DNA from: Candidatus Liberibacter africanus PTSAPSY
GTDB lineage: Bacteria; Pseudomonadota; Alphaproteobacteria; Rhizobiales; Rhizobiaceae
Assembly: GCF_001021085.1 (NCBI RefSeq)
Contig: NZ_CP004021.1
Span: forward strand, 1,076,001-1,140,000
Reading direction: 5' to 3'
Length of the DNA: 64,000 nt
Notes under the pieces: model-generated
The model's database searches: none
Told to the model about the DNA's origin: nothing
Seen by the model: only the letters and a program-made list of their open reading frames with translations
Shown: in pieces, positions 44,278-53,312 of the stretch
How the letters are laid out: each line of letters starts with the position of its first letter
How positions within the stretch are numbered: position 1 is the first letter of the stretch
Position numbers and translations under genes: made by a program

Positions 44278-44991
44278 CTAAAAGTGAAAATTAATACCAC
44301 AAGATATCATATGTGCCATGCCACTTTTACGATCAAGCGCAGCATTCATGGTATCTTTCATTTCTTTACTCATTCCATATAGAATTACACGAGGAGAAAT
44401 ACGATAATCAGCAGATACAGAGATGTTTTGATTTGGTATCATATAAGCTACACCAAAGCCCGCAGATGGATTTAACCCGTATACACTAAACGATTTATTG
44501 TCGACAGATTTTTTAATTGGAATATAGATTCCTCCTAATGTTCCCATTCCGTAGAAAAGAAACGAATCTATCGAATATCCTAACTTATATGTAGCATCTA
44601 CATTTAAACCCAATCCTGCTAATTTACTAGATCGCTCTTCTTGGTCATATTGAAAACCAACACCGACATCAAAACCATGGACATAATCTCCCATCTGGAT
44701 GTTATAGCCGAATATAGGTTCTAGTTTATCTCTAAGTGGTGTACCGTATGGTCTAATTTCACCATAAGCTGTCTGAGTTCCTGCCCGATGAGTTAGATTC
44801 AATCCTGCATGATAACCGGACCAGATGCCATATTCGTCATCTTGATATTCTACATTATGTACTATGTTACGTACTATTTTTTTTTCATCTAAGGATTTTT
44901 TTTTCATAGGAATATATATATCTCCCGCCATCGAGTAGCTTGAGATCATTAAAGATACTGCAAATAAAATACCACATTTATAAAAATTCAT
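44278..44991 (-). CDS. Outer membrane beta-barrel protein (Omp25/31-like)
   Basis: A 237-residue protein with a signal peptide (FAVSLMISSYSMAG, cleavage near residue 23) and an eight-strand barrel pattern: WSGYHAGLNLTHRAG, VHGFDVGVGFQYD, LGLNVDATYKLGY, FLFYGMGTLGG, FGVAYMIPNQNISVSADYRI, and a terminal aromatic SCGINFHF typical for outer membrane insertion. It resembles the rhizobial/Brucella Omp25-Omp31 porin-like family. An AAAGG ribosome site precedes the ATG. Confidence 0.8.
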   Translation of the reverse strand: MNFYKCGILFAVSLMISSYSMAGDIYIPMKKKSLDEKKIVRNIVHNVEYQDDEYGIWSGYHAGLNLTHRAGTQTAYGEIRPYGTPLRDKLEPIFGYNIQMGDYVHGFDVGVGFQYDQEERSSKLAGLGLNVDATYKLGYSIDSFLFYGMGTLGGIYIPIKKSVDNKSFSVYGLNPSAGFGVAYMIPNQNISVSADYRISPRVILYGMSKEMKDTMNAALDRKSGMAHMISCGINFHF

Positions 44992-45211
44992 AAAACACCT
45001 TTCTTAAATTATTTATAAAAAGAAAATAATCTTCAACATACTATCCTTGTAATTAATTTCATTAAAAATTGCAACATGACTATAAGTATTTGTAGATATC
45101 TATTATTGGCTATACAAGATATTTTATATAACACATAAAAATTCTTAGCAGTAATTTTACATAATCCATGATAGAATCGATTATATTATTATATTACACA
45201 GAGAAAAAACT

Positions 45212-46000
45212 GTGATTCGATCTTTAAAATACTTTTTTGGAACATGGTTGCGACATGAGAAAAATCTAGAAAGTTTTTCTCCTCGTACTTTTATGATCTA
45301 TTTTACTATTTTATTTACTATTTTTATTATAGCAGTGATATTTATAGCGAATGTTTCTTTATTTTATATCGGATTAACACCGTTTTATGGATTAGAATAC
45401 ATACTATTAGAAAACATATCTCTCGTTATTTTTTCTATTATTATATCATTATTATTGGGATATATATCTGGATCGATTCTTAAAGAATTATTTGTTTCCT
45501 ATAACAAAATATCTAAATTAAGCCGTACTGATTGTCTTTCTGGATTGCTCAATCATTCTTCTTTTATTTCTAACCTTGAATCTGAAAATGGTAAACTATC
45601 AATTGTTTTTTTTGATATTGATTATTTTAAGAAAATTAATGATAATTTTGGACATCCTGTCGGAGATAAAGTAATAAGCTTTATTGCTGATCAATTAGTT
45701 TTAGTTTTTGAAAAACCTATGTTTGTAGGGAGATTAGGGGGGGAAGAATTTGCGGCAGCTGCTTTAGGAAATTCAGAAAAAGAAGCTGCAATTTTAGCTA
45801 ATAATCTTCGACAAATTATAGAAAAATCTCAAATCGATATTTTAAATGGCTCATCTATTCGTATCACTGTTTCAGCTGGAATAGCAGAACGTCGTAATAA
45901 AGAACCCATTTCGACAATTGTTTACCAAGCTGATCAAGCTTTATATGTGGCTAAAAAATCAGGACGTAACCGCATTGTTTGCTTCAGTGATATTAAATAA
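45212..46000 (+). CDS. Membrane-bound diguanylate cyclase (GGDEF domain)
   Basis: Makes the second messenger c-di-GMP. Two membrane helices (about 28-53 and 68-90) anchor the protein, with no sensory domain between them beyond a short loop. The GGDEF domain (about 103-262) has DIDYFKKINDNFGHPVGD and the active-site GGEEF (176-180). The inhibitory I-site RxxD five residues before it is absent (EKPM there), so product inhibition at that site is not expected. Start is GTG 45212. No EAL domain gene is nearby. Confidence 0.9.
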   Translation: MIRSLKYFFGTWLRHEKNLESFSPRTFMIYFTILFTIFIIAVIFIANVSLFYIGLTPFYGLEYILLENISLVIFSIIISLLLGYISGSILKELFVSYNKISKLSRTDCLSGLLNHSSFISNLESENGKLSIVFFDIDYFKKINDNFGHPVGDKVISFIADQLVLVFEKPMFVGRLGGEEFAAAALGNSEKEAAILANNLRQIIEKSQIDILNGSSIRITVSAGIAERRNKEPISTIVYQADQALYVAKKSGRNRIVCFSDIK

Positions 46001-46062
46001 CCAAGAAAAACGATTAATTTTGGATAGAACATGAGCAATAAATCGATAGCATGATCTTATGA

Positions 46063-46323
46063 TCAATCATCTCTCACCATACCAAGAGCACGCAAATATA
46101 CGTCAAGAATTTGCTCTTCTTCCATCCATTGTTTTTCATCTTTTTTACGTAAAGAGAGAATTTTTCTAATTGCTTTTACATCAAAACCGGTTGTTTTCGC
46201 CTCATTGTAGATATCTTTAATATTCTCCGCAATAAGTTTTTTTTCTTCTTCAAGTCGCTCAAGTCGCTCAATTACAGTGCGCAACTGATCATGCGTAACG
46301 CTTTGGATGCTATCAATCATCAT
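46063..46323 (-). CDS. gapR: GapR-family DNA-binding protein (DUF2312)
   Basis: GapR is an alphaproteobacterial nucleoid-associated protein that binds overtwisted DNA and helps topoisomerases at replication forks. The 86-residue product matches the family closely: [40 protein letters not shown] and the C-terminal [10 protein letters not shown]. The two adjacent Met codons at the start are interchangeable. Confidence 0.92.
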   Translation of the reverse strand: MMIDSIQSVTHDQLRTVIERLERLEEEKKLIAENIKDIYNEAKTTGFDVKAIRKILSLRKKDEKQWMEEEQILDVYLRALGMVRDD

Positions 46324-46378
46324 TTATCCTTAATTATGAATAGCTTCATTAACAAAAACCATAAACACATATGAACAA

Positions 46379-46431
46379 AGATTGTTATATCGTCAATCTA
46401 ATAAAAGATTGTTATATCGTCAATCTAATAA
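46379..46431. repeat. Tandem pair of 26-bp units, each an imperfect hairpin
   Basis: AGATTGTTATATCGTCAATC plus TAATAA occurs at 46379-46404 and again at 46406-46431. In each unit AGATTG pairs with CAATCT across a 9-nt loop. It lies about 60 bp upstream of gapR on the divergent side, so it could be a binding site. Confidence 0.8.
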
Positions 46432-47430
46432 TAGTATTTATCAACAATATACTAAAATAAGTGAGCAACAATTTTTTGCTATTACACAATTCATAAAAAA
46501 ATATACAGACTTTTTTTGCGAAATGAAAAGAAATTACCTTGGTTATCAAATATTTTTTCTTCAAAGTTTTAATATAAATCTTGATATCTATGCAGTCTTA
46601 ATTTTTAAAGCAAATATTGAAAATAGGAAGGATGTCTTTCTCCCTTATAAATCAATAAACCATCCTGTGGATTAAGTCTCAACGCGTACTGCACAAGCCT
46701 CGATTAGCAACAATCGCTCACTTTAATACATCCTATGTGCCATTGGCTATCTAACCGATTAAAAAGCTTTTGCAAAGGCTTTTTGGGCTGTTCAAGATTA
46801 TACTCAAGATGATATTGTAGATATTGATCATCGTAAAACACTGTAGATTGTAGATACTGTAGTATGTTGATCAGCGTAAAACATGTAAACAACTTTATCT
46901 TTTCTAGATCTTTATCTTTTCTAGTATCAGGTTGGAGGTTTTCTTACTTATATATATCGGGAAAATATAATGAAATAAAAGTTCCATAATATTTATTATG
47001 CGATTAATAGTGGTTCACAAAATAACCTCATATCATAGAAAATGGATTTAGATAATTATTTAAAATTCTAAGAAAAAACTTTTCATCAAAAAAATAATAG
47101 AAGAAATTTAAATTACCCTAAAAAACCAACAACAAAATAAAACAAACATAAATCTCTTAAAACCTCTAGAGCGATTAAAAAAATAGAATAAAAAAAAGCA
47201 ACACGTAAAATAAAAGAAAATAATCCATAAAGTGTCATAGTAAAAAGTTCCAATATGTTACAAATAAAGTGAGATAACAATGAGGCTTCGGGAAGCTACT
47301 TTAATATTTAGTCAATGAAGGCTTCGCCCCCACCTTTGGTAGGTCCCCAACACTCGTCTCATTCTTCGACTTCGCAAGCCTCGGTTGCCCCTCGGATGGT
47401 CTCAATAGAGAACCATAACGAAAGGACGCT
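46432..47430. other. Decayed DNA downstream of the microvirus-type relic
   Basis: About 1 kb without an intact gene. An open frame on the plus strand to 46675 (SEQQFFAITQFIKKYTDFFC...) starts inside the tandem repeat and lacks a ribosome site. A partly repeated motif, TTGATCA-CGTAAAACA, occurs near 46827 and 46868. From about 47280 to 47400 the DNA becomes clearly richer in G+C. One small ORF is listed separately. Confidence 0.35.
47113..47238 (-). CDS. Possible small hydrophobic ORF (41 aa)
   Basis: ATG 47238 starts a frame (MTLYGLFSFILRVAFFYSIF...) that is almost wholly hydrophobic and ends in GFLG. It lies downstream of the replication-initiator relic on the same strand. No family recognised and the ribosome site is poor, so it may be chance. 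Confidence 0.25.
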   Translation of the reverse strand: MTLYGLFSFILRVAFFYSIFLIALEVLRDLCLFYFVVGFLG

Positions 47431-48180
47431 CTAACTCTTCGTATTTTTCTTTATAAGATATTTACAAACATACCTAGCTTAGGATAAGTCTTCCTGAAGA
47501 AGACGTACATGAGAAAATCCTTCATAATTCCATTCATTTTGTATTTCAGCTTTTTTAAGTAATTCCTGATCTGGATCTTGATGTATCAACATATGAACAT
47601 GAGGATTTCCAGTCTTATGTTTCTCAAACACATAAAAATAACGAAATGTTTTTTTAGTATTTGTTCGCAAACGTTTTAAGAATAAAGTTACCCTTTTCCC
47701 AAAACTTATACATAAAAGGTTATATTTCATATCAGTATCTAAAATAGGAAAAACAGAAGAAATCCTAGGGAAAGAATAGTTCGATAAAACCTCATGATAA
47801 ACAACGTTTTGTTTATACTTCCTACCTAATCTAGTATCTAGTATCTAGTATCTAGTATCTAGTATCAGGAGAATCATCAACAAATTCTCCAATAGAAGTA
47901 GCATAATCAATGGTATGCTTTTTAGCTGTAAATGTCAAACTAATAAACCAAGTACGTGTAGAACGAATAACTTCTGTCTGACAACGATGTAACCAAAATA
48001 AACCACGATTCTTTAAACAAGATTCACACTTACGACAAGGAGTAAAAACAAAAAAATAATATTTAAAAGAAAATATAATACCAAAAAAGATCTTTTCCCG
48101 CTGATAATATTGTAAAAAAAACAATAGGATCTAAACAAGAACCAGAAAAATCAATAGGAAAAACATTGATAATGTTTTAT
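47431..48180 (-). pseudogene. Microviridae-type replication initiator (VP4-like) remnant
   Basis: Pieces follow the order of gokushovirus-like VP4 Rep proteins: SGSCLDPI; then CRKCESCLKNRGLFWLHRCQ (Cys-rich motif); TWFISLTFT; then, after a break, KTFRYFYVFEKHKTGNPHVH with the HUH-type HVH metal motif; NEWNYEGFSHVRLLQED; and ARYVCKYLIKK. The breaks are a frameshift near 48060-48110, a stop-bearing 7-bp repeat expansion at 47829-47866, and a TAA at about 47479. Such Reps nick ssDNA phage genomes for rolling-circle replication. Microviridae linked to Liberibacter have been reported; this is an integrated, dead copy. Confidence 0.75.
47829..47863. repeat. Five tandem copies of a 7-bp unit (ATCTAGT)
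   Basis: Five exact ATCTAGT units plus ATC. On the coding (minus) strand one unit gives DTR followed by LGRKYKQN in frame. Any second unit introduces TAG, so the expansion itself closes the Rep frame. Confidence 0.93.
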
Positions 48181-48276
48181 CAAAACTATGAGAAGAACAA
48201 AAATAACTGAGAAGAATGAAAAAGAATATCAATATTTCAAACAAAGATTTTCGTCAATAAATTGGCAATACTAAAT

Positions 48277-48777
48277 TTACTGGAAAAAATTTTTATGTCG
48301 TAACTGAATATCACTTATTCTATCTTCAAAAATTTGATTGTTGAAACTGTCGTTCATATTCTTAGAAATAATTTCTCTGATAGATTCAAGAGAATAATCT
48401 GCTACTTTTATATAAAATGAACGCTTAGCTTCTAATTCCATATGATTTATTTTTTTTTCTAAATCCACACGATGTACAAAAAAAATTTTCTGCACATGTC
48501 GATGATTATCATCTTCAATAATTTTTGCTTTTTGTTTAGCGGCTAAAATAATTTCACTGACTTCTTTTTCAACTTTGCTATATTTTTCTTTATATTGCAC
48601 TAAAATATTTTCTGATTCCTCACGTAAACGTCTTGCTTCTAATATTTCATCACGCACTTTATCAGCATGAGCATCAAGGAAAGATAATATCTTTGAAGGG
48701 ATACGCATATACATCAATGCAGTGAGAAAAATAACAAGAGATATAAAAACTAAAAAAGTTTCATCAAAAAAATTCAT
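48277..48777 (-). CDS. atpF: ATP synthase F0 subunit b
   Basis: Peripheral stalk subunit of the F0F1 ATP synthase. The 166-residue protein has one N-terminal membrane helix (TFLVFISLVIFLTALMYM), then RIPSKILSFLDAHADKVRDE and a long charged coiled coil, the standard b-subunit plan. It is the last gene of the leftward F0 operon, 3 nt after the b' gene. The microvirus-type relic begins about 100 bp downstream. Confidence 0.93.
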   Translation of the reverse strand: MNFFDETFLVFISLVIFLTALMYMRIPSKILSFLDAHADKVRDEILEARRLREESENILVQYKEKYSKVEKEVSEIILAAKQKAKIIEDDNHRHVQKIFFVHRVDLEKKINHMELEAKRSFYIKVADYSLESIREIISKNMNDSFNNQIFEDRISDIQLRHKNFFQ

Positions 48778-48780
48778 TAA

Positions 48781-49302
48781 TCACCCTCTCTTCTGATCTA
48801 TCACCATTTTTATGGTAGATTGCACATCTACATCAGAGACGGGAAAACCAATTTTTCGAACTAAATCTTTAGTAACTTCTTCTACAACGAAACGGATCTC
48901 CTTTGATGCTTTGTTTTGCATATCATCTATTTTAGATTGTGCATCTAAAAGTTTATTTGACAAATCTTTCTCTAGAATTTTTCTTTGAGAATCTAGATGA
49001 TTATCAGCATTTATTAGCGCCATATCAACAATCTCCTTGGCATTCTTGCGAGCAATTACCAATAATTCTTCATACGATGAAACGATAGAATCCACTTCTT
49101 TCTTAGCAAGAATCGTATTATCTTTGTCATCTGATATTTTATTACGACGCATCTCCATAACAAAATACAGACGAGGTAAAATAAATCGATGCATTATCCA
49201 ATAAAAAAAACCAAAAATAATAAAAAGCCAGAAGAATTCTGATAAAAAAGTTCCAGTATGAAAAGGAGGGAATTTACTTGAAAAATCAGAAGATGAAGTC
49301 AT
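48781..49302 (-). CDS. atpG: ATP synthase F0 subunit b'
   Basis: Second peripheral stalk subunit found in photosynthetic bacteria and alphaproteobacteria, where b and b' form a heterodimer. The 173 residues start with FPPFHTGTFLSEFFWLFIIF (membrane helix), then FGFFYWIMHRFILPRLYFVM, the b' hallmark, and a coiled coil. It lies between the c and b genes as expected. Confidence 0.93.
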   Translation of the reverse strand: MTSSSDFSSKFPPFHTGTFLSEFFWLFIIFGFFYWIMHRFILPRLYFVMEMRRNKISDDKDNTILAKKEVDSIVSSYEELLVIARKNAKEIVDMALINADNHLDSQRKILEKDLSNKLLDAQSKIDDMQNKASKEIRFVVEEVTKDLVRKIGFPVSDVDVQSTIKMVIDQKRG

Positions 49303-49369
49303 ATTTGCCTTCTTTATAATTGCGAAATGTGTTCTTCGTCACATTACATTTAATCCAAAAAATTCTTAT

Positions 49370-49636
49370 TCAAACTACGAAAAGAAGAAGTATTACTATT
49401 AAGAGCAAAAATATTGCTACTGATTCAGCAATTGCAGCAAAAATTAAAACTTGTGACTTTTGATGAACAGCTGCAGATGGATTGCGCAAAGCTCCAGACA
49501 AGTAATTAGAAAAAATGTTACCAATTGCAAGCGCAACTAGTCCCATAGCTAAACACGCCATACCAATAGCAAGAAATTTCGCTGCTAAAGAATAATGACT
49601 AATTGCCGCAAGTGCTGATACTGATTCTATTCCCAT
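49370..49636 (-). CDS. atpE: ATP synthase F0 subunit c
   Basis: Proton-carrying ring subunit. The 88-residue hydrophobic hairpin has the polar loop LSGALRNPSA and, in the second helix, the proton-binding Glu in FAAIAESVAIF. A GGAG ribosome site precedes the ATG. Confidence 0.95.
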   Translation of the reverse strand: MGIESVSALAAISHYSLAAKFLAIGMACLAMGLVALAIGNIFSNYLSGALRNPSAAVHQKSQVLIFAAIAESVAIFLLLIVILLLFVV

Positions 49637-49694
49637 TTATTTCTCCTTGTTGTAATTAAATATTGACGTTTTTCAAAATAATTTCACTATAGTT

Positions 49695-50447
49695 TTAATG
49701 TTGATCACATTTATATACATCACCAATATATAAGCAGGTTAACATCATAAAAATATACGCTTGCATAAATGCAACAAAAAATTCAAGACCCGTTATTAAA
49801 ACATTGAAAATAACGGGTAAACAAGAAAATATCATACCTAAGACACCAATAGATGCCATGGAGGTAGAAAATCCGGCAAATACCTTTAACATCATGTGTC
49901 CTGCTAACATGTTTGCGAATAAACGTAACGACAGACTAATCGGACGAGATAAAAACGAAGCAATTTCCACAAAACAAACCAATGGTTTCATAACTGTAGG
50001 AATCCCTGATGGAATAAATAATTTTAAAAATCGCAAGCCATTCTTATAAAAACCAGATATAATAACGCTTAAAATGACCAAAAGTGCGAAACTTGCAGTT
50101 ATGGATATTTGACTTGTAAACGAAAAAAGATATGGGAACATACCCAATAAATTAGCCGTTGTTAAAAAGAGAAATAAAGAAAAAACAAAAGAAAAAAAAC
50201 CTTTAGATTGAGGTCCAGCAGAATCACATAAGGTAGACATAACGAACTGATATATAATTTCAAAAACAGACTGCAAGCGCGTAGGAACTACTTTGCAGTT
50301 ATAGACCGCAAAGAAAGATGTAATAAAAATAACCAATGAGCAAATAAGCATCGAAAGAGAGGAGTTGGTAAAAGACAAATTTAATCCACCAACATGAATA
50401 GGAATAACTTCATGTACTATAAATTGACTCATGGGAGATTTAGACAT
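49695..50447 (-). CDS. atpB: ATP synthase F0 subunit a
   Basis: Stator subunit forming the proton half-channels. The 250-residue membrane protein contains the essential Arg in SLSLRLFANMLAGHM and the C-terminal FFVAFMQAYIFMMLTCLYI. In other Rhizobiales a small atpI gene usually precedes atpB; none is recognisable in the 760 bp upstream here. Confidence 0.95.
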   Translation of the reverse strand: MSKSPMSQFIVHEVIPIHVGGLNLSFTNSSLSMLICSLVIFITSFFAVYNCKVVPTRLQSVFEIIYQFVMSTLCDSAGPQSKGFFSFVFSLFLFLTTANLLGMFPYLFSFTSQISITASFALLVILSVIISGFYKNGLRFLKLFIPSGIPTVMKPLVCFVEIASFLSRPISLSLRLFANMLAGHMMLKVFAGFSTSMASIGVLGMIFSCLPVIFNVLITGLEFFVAFMQAYIFMMLTCLYIGDVYKCDQH

Positions 50448-51209
50448 GCACTACTCTCTCTTTATATTGACACCACTATAAAAATAAAATCTACAACCAT
50501 TTATACGTACGAGCAGGATTCAAAAATACTTCCGTATACTAAAAATATATTTAAAATATTTACATCGAAAAATACAATGTTCAGCATATTAAAAAAAATC
50601 AAAATGTCTACTAAATATTAAAGATTACATCTATAAAAATAAATTACATCTATAAAAATATTGAATATTAAAAAAAAAAGACGACACATTAGCATCATAA
50701 AAAAATAATAAAAAATCACTCTTAAAAAAATAATTTCAAGAGTGAATATCATCCATCTAATGACAAGAACAATATCCTTTAAAAAAATCTAAAAACATTG
50801 CTATACCAAACAAGTGCTTTTAAAAAATCCAATCATGCTGTCTTACAATTCCTTCATAAAAAAGGAAAAACCAAATATTCTTATATTTTATATCATGAAA
50901 TTTTGGGTATAACTTTTCTTTATACAAGTTCGCATTCATAAGTAAATATCCTTATACATAATTCAATCAAGTTTTTGATTAAAATATCTAACAAAACACC
51001 TTTTGTTTTTCAAACCATATCACAGAAAAAATCACCACTTAAAAAATATACTTTACTATAAAGGTCAAGAGGTTATTTATGATATTAAGAACTAATATTC
51101 AATAAAATTGGCAAAGGCCTGTAAAATAAATACCAGTAAGTCAGTGAATTTTAGAATGATAAATTGCATAAAACTAAAGAAAATCAATGAGAAAATTTCT
51201 TGTGATTTT
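50448..51209. other. Gap between the F0 operon and the desulfurase gene
   Basis: No established gene in 762 bp. A minus-strand frame at 50820-50939 (MNANLYKEKLYPKFHDIKYK..., 39 aa) has an AAGGA about 10 nt upstream of its ATG and could be a small gene. A tandem repeat (ATTACATCTATAAAAATA) lies near 50625-50662. A terminator-like hairpin is listed separately. atpI is not found. Confidence 0.4.
50697..50743 (-). terminator. Leftward Rho-independent-type terminator
   Basis: On the minus strand CACTCTT and AAGAGTG (50717-50743) form a 7-bp stem, followed by ATTTTTTATTATTTTTTT. It would end leftward transcripts from the desulfurase gene or the small ORF before the F0 operon. Confidence 0.6.
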
Positions 51210-52361
51210 TTAAATCACCGAAGAACAGCGTACTATTTTGTATAATGCTTTTAAAAAAACATCAATATCTTCTTGTGTAGTGGTATCACCACAAGAAATT
51301 CGTAAAGCACCCGTCGATGTATCATATCCCATAGCATTTAGCACATGATTTTTCTTGGTTTTTCCAGAAGAACATGCAGATCCAGCTGAGACAGCGATTC
51401 CTTCAAGGTCAAGAGCAATTTGTAAAACTTCTGCTTTTAAAAAAGGGATACTAAAACAACAAGTATTAGAAATTCGCTGCACATCTTCTCCATAAATGAT
51501 GATATTAGGAATTATCTTTTTTAATTCTTTTTCTAAATAATTGCGTATACCAGTGATGCGTAAAGAACGTTTTTGTATATCTTTTCCCATATATTGTGCG
51601 GCAGCAGCAAATCCACTAATAACAGCATAATTTTCTGTACCTGCACGATGACCTTTTTCTTGATCCCCTCCTCTTAAGAGAGGAGATGGCAACAAAGTAT
51701 CTTCTCGAAAGATAAGCGCTCCAGATCCTATAGGAGCCCCTAACTTATGCGATGAAATAATAAGAAAATCCGCTCCTATTTCTTCTATAGAAAGAGGAAT
51801 GCGCCCTGCTGCTTGCACAGCATCGACAACTAAAATACCTTGATATTTCTTAACTATCCGCGAAACCTCTGTGATTGGCTGAATGACGCCTGTTTCATTA
51901 TTAACCAACATAATAGCTATCATAGGAATACCACATGCAGAATCTCTGTTCTCTAAAGCATCAGCCAACGCCTTAAGATCAACGATTCCTTCAGATAAAA
52001 CTGGTATCTTATGAATTTTATGAGAAGGAAAATGTCCTCCTGAATAAACAGCAGGATGCTCTATTGCAGAAATATAGAGCGAATCAATCAATAATTTTTG
52101 AGACCCCTTATAAAAATTAGGTGTTAAAACCCAATTTGCTGACTCTGTTGCACTGCTTGTAAAAATAATATGCTCGGATTTTGCACCACAAAAATCAGCG
52201 ATAATCCGACGTGATTCCTCAATATAAAAACGCGTTTTTTGCCCTTCTCTATGCACAGATGAAGGGTTTCCACAAAAATCTAAAGCTTTGACAAAAGATT
52301 TTCTTGCAACATCTAAAAGAGGTGCTGTAGCGTTCCAATCAAGATAAACTCTTCTAAACAA
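51210..52361 (-). CDS. iscS: Cysteine desulfurase (NifS/IscS group)
   Basis: PLP enzyme that takes sulfur from cysteine for Fe-S clusters and other sulfur compounds. The 383-residue protein shows YLDWNATAPLL, NPSSVHREG, NNETGVIQP, the PLP lysine in SSHKLGAPIGSGAL (Lys206), the RAGTEN motif, and the active-site cysteine in SAGSACSSGK (Cys330). It stands alone; the usual rhizobial sufBCDS cluster is not adjacent. SufE at 1.4-1.8 kb may accept its sulfur (inference). Confidence 0.93.
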   Translation of the reverse strand: MFRRVYLDWNATAPLLDVARKSFVKALDFCGNPSSVHREGQKTRFYIEESRRIIADFCGAKSEHIIFTSSATESANWVLTPNFYKGSQKLLIDSLYISAIEHPAVYSGGHFPSHKIHKIPVLSEGIVDLKALADALENRDSACGIPMIAIMLVNNETGVIQPITEVSRIVKKYQGILVVDAVQAAGRIPLSIEEIGADFLIISSHKLGAPIGSGALIFREDTLLPSPLLRGGDQEKGHRAGTENYAVISGFAAAAQYMGKDIQKRSLRITGIRNYLEKELKKIIPNIIIYGEDVQRISNTCCFSIPFLKAEVLQIALDLEGIAVSAGSACSSGKTKKNHVLNAMGYDTSTGALRISCGDTTTQEDIDVFLKALYKIVRCSSVI

Positions 52362-52540
52362 TATTTTTCTCTTTATTTATCGTATAAATATGCTTTATAC
52401 GTAATCTAAAAATAAGATAACTATCTTAAACTCAAGTATCTTCCTAACTATTAACATAAATCTAACGCTTTTTTTATTAATTTAATTATAAAAAAGTGTT
52501 GTTATAATAATTATCTTTTTTGTAGAAAAGTAGCATCCAA

Positions 52541-53221
52541 ATGCCCGAAGTAGTTTTCAATGGCCCCTCAGGTCGCTTAGAAGGACGTTATCAACCCTCT
52601 AAAGATCCAAACGCTCCTATTGCGTTAATACTTCATCCTCATCCCCGATTTGGCGGAACGATGAATAATAATATTGTTTATCAGCTATTCTATCTTTTCC
52701 AAACGAGAGGATTCGTCTCATTGAGATTTAATTTTCGAGGAATTGGTAGAAGTGAAGGAGAATTTGGCCATGGTGATGGTGAATTATCTGATGCTGCCGC
52801 TGCTTTAGATTGGGTGCAATCTCTCAACCCTGAAAGTAAAAGTTGTTGGATTGCAGGTTATTCTTTCGGAGCATTGATTGCTATGCAGCTTTTGATGCGG
52901 CGTCCTGAAATTAATGGTTTTATATCTGTTGCCCCACAGCCTAAAAGTTATGATTTTTCTTTCTTAGCACCCTGTCCTTCTTCTGGTTTGATTGTCAATG
53001 GCAGTAATGATCTGGTAGGCGCAACATCTGATATCAAAGAATTGGTAAACAAGCTTATGAATCAAAAAGGAATTTCTATAACCCACAAAATTATTTCTGA
53101 TGCAAATCATTTTTTTGTCGGTAAAGTGGATGAATTAATAAGTGAATGTTCTCATTATCTTGATAATTCTTTAAACCAAAAATTATCCCTCTCACAACAA
53201 TCTTTCAAACGTCTTCGTTGA
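52541..53221 (+). CDS. Alpha/beta hydrolase (dienelactone-hydrolase-like)
   Basis: A 226-residue cytoplasmic hydrolase. Visible motifs: LILHPHPRFGGTMNNNIV (oxyanion region), LRFNFRGIGRSEG, and the nucleophile elbow GYSFGA with the catalytic Ser; an Asp in NGSNDLVG and the His in DANHFF complete a likely triad. Substrate unknown. Proteins of this type are widely conserved next to desulfurase genes in rhizobia, which fits its position. Confidence 0.85.
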   Translation: MPEVVFNGPSGRLEGRYQPSKDPNAPIALILHPHPRFGGTMNNNIVYQLFYLFQTRGFVSLRFNFRGIGRSEGEFGHGDGELSDAAAALDWVQSLNPESKSCWIAGYSFGALIAMQLLMRRPEINGFISVAPQPKSYDFSFLAPCPSSGLIVNGSNDLVGATSDIKELVNKLMNQKGISITHKIISDANHFFVGKVDELISECSHYLDNSLNQKLSLSQQSFKRLR

Positions 53222-53312
53222 AATATCATATTTTTCAATAGGTACTATTAGATTTTGTGAGCTTTGAGCTAAAGGATAGCCTAAAATAAGATATTAATGG
53301 GAAACTATAGGC

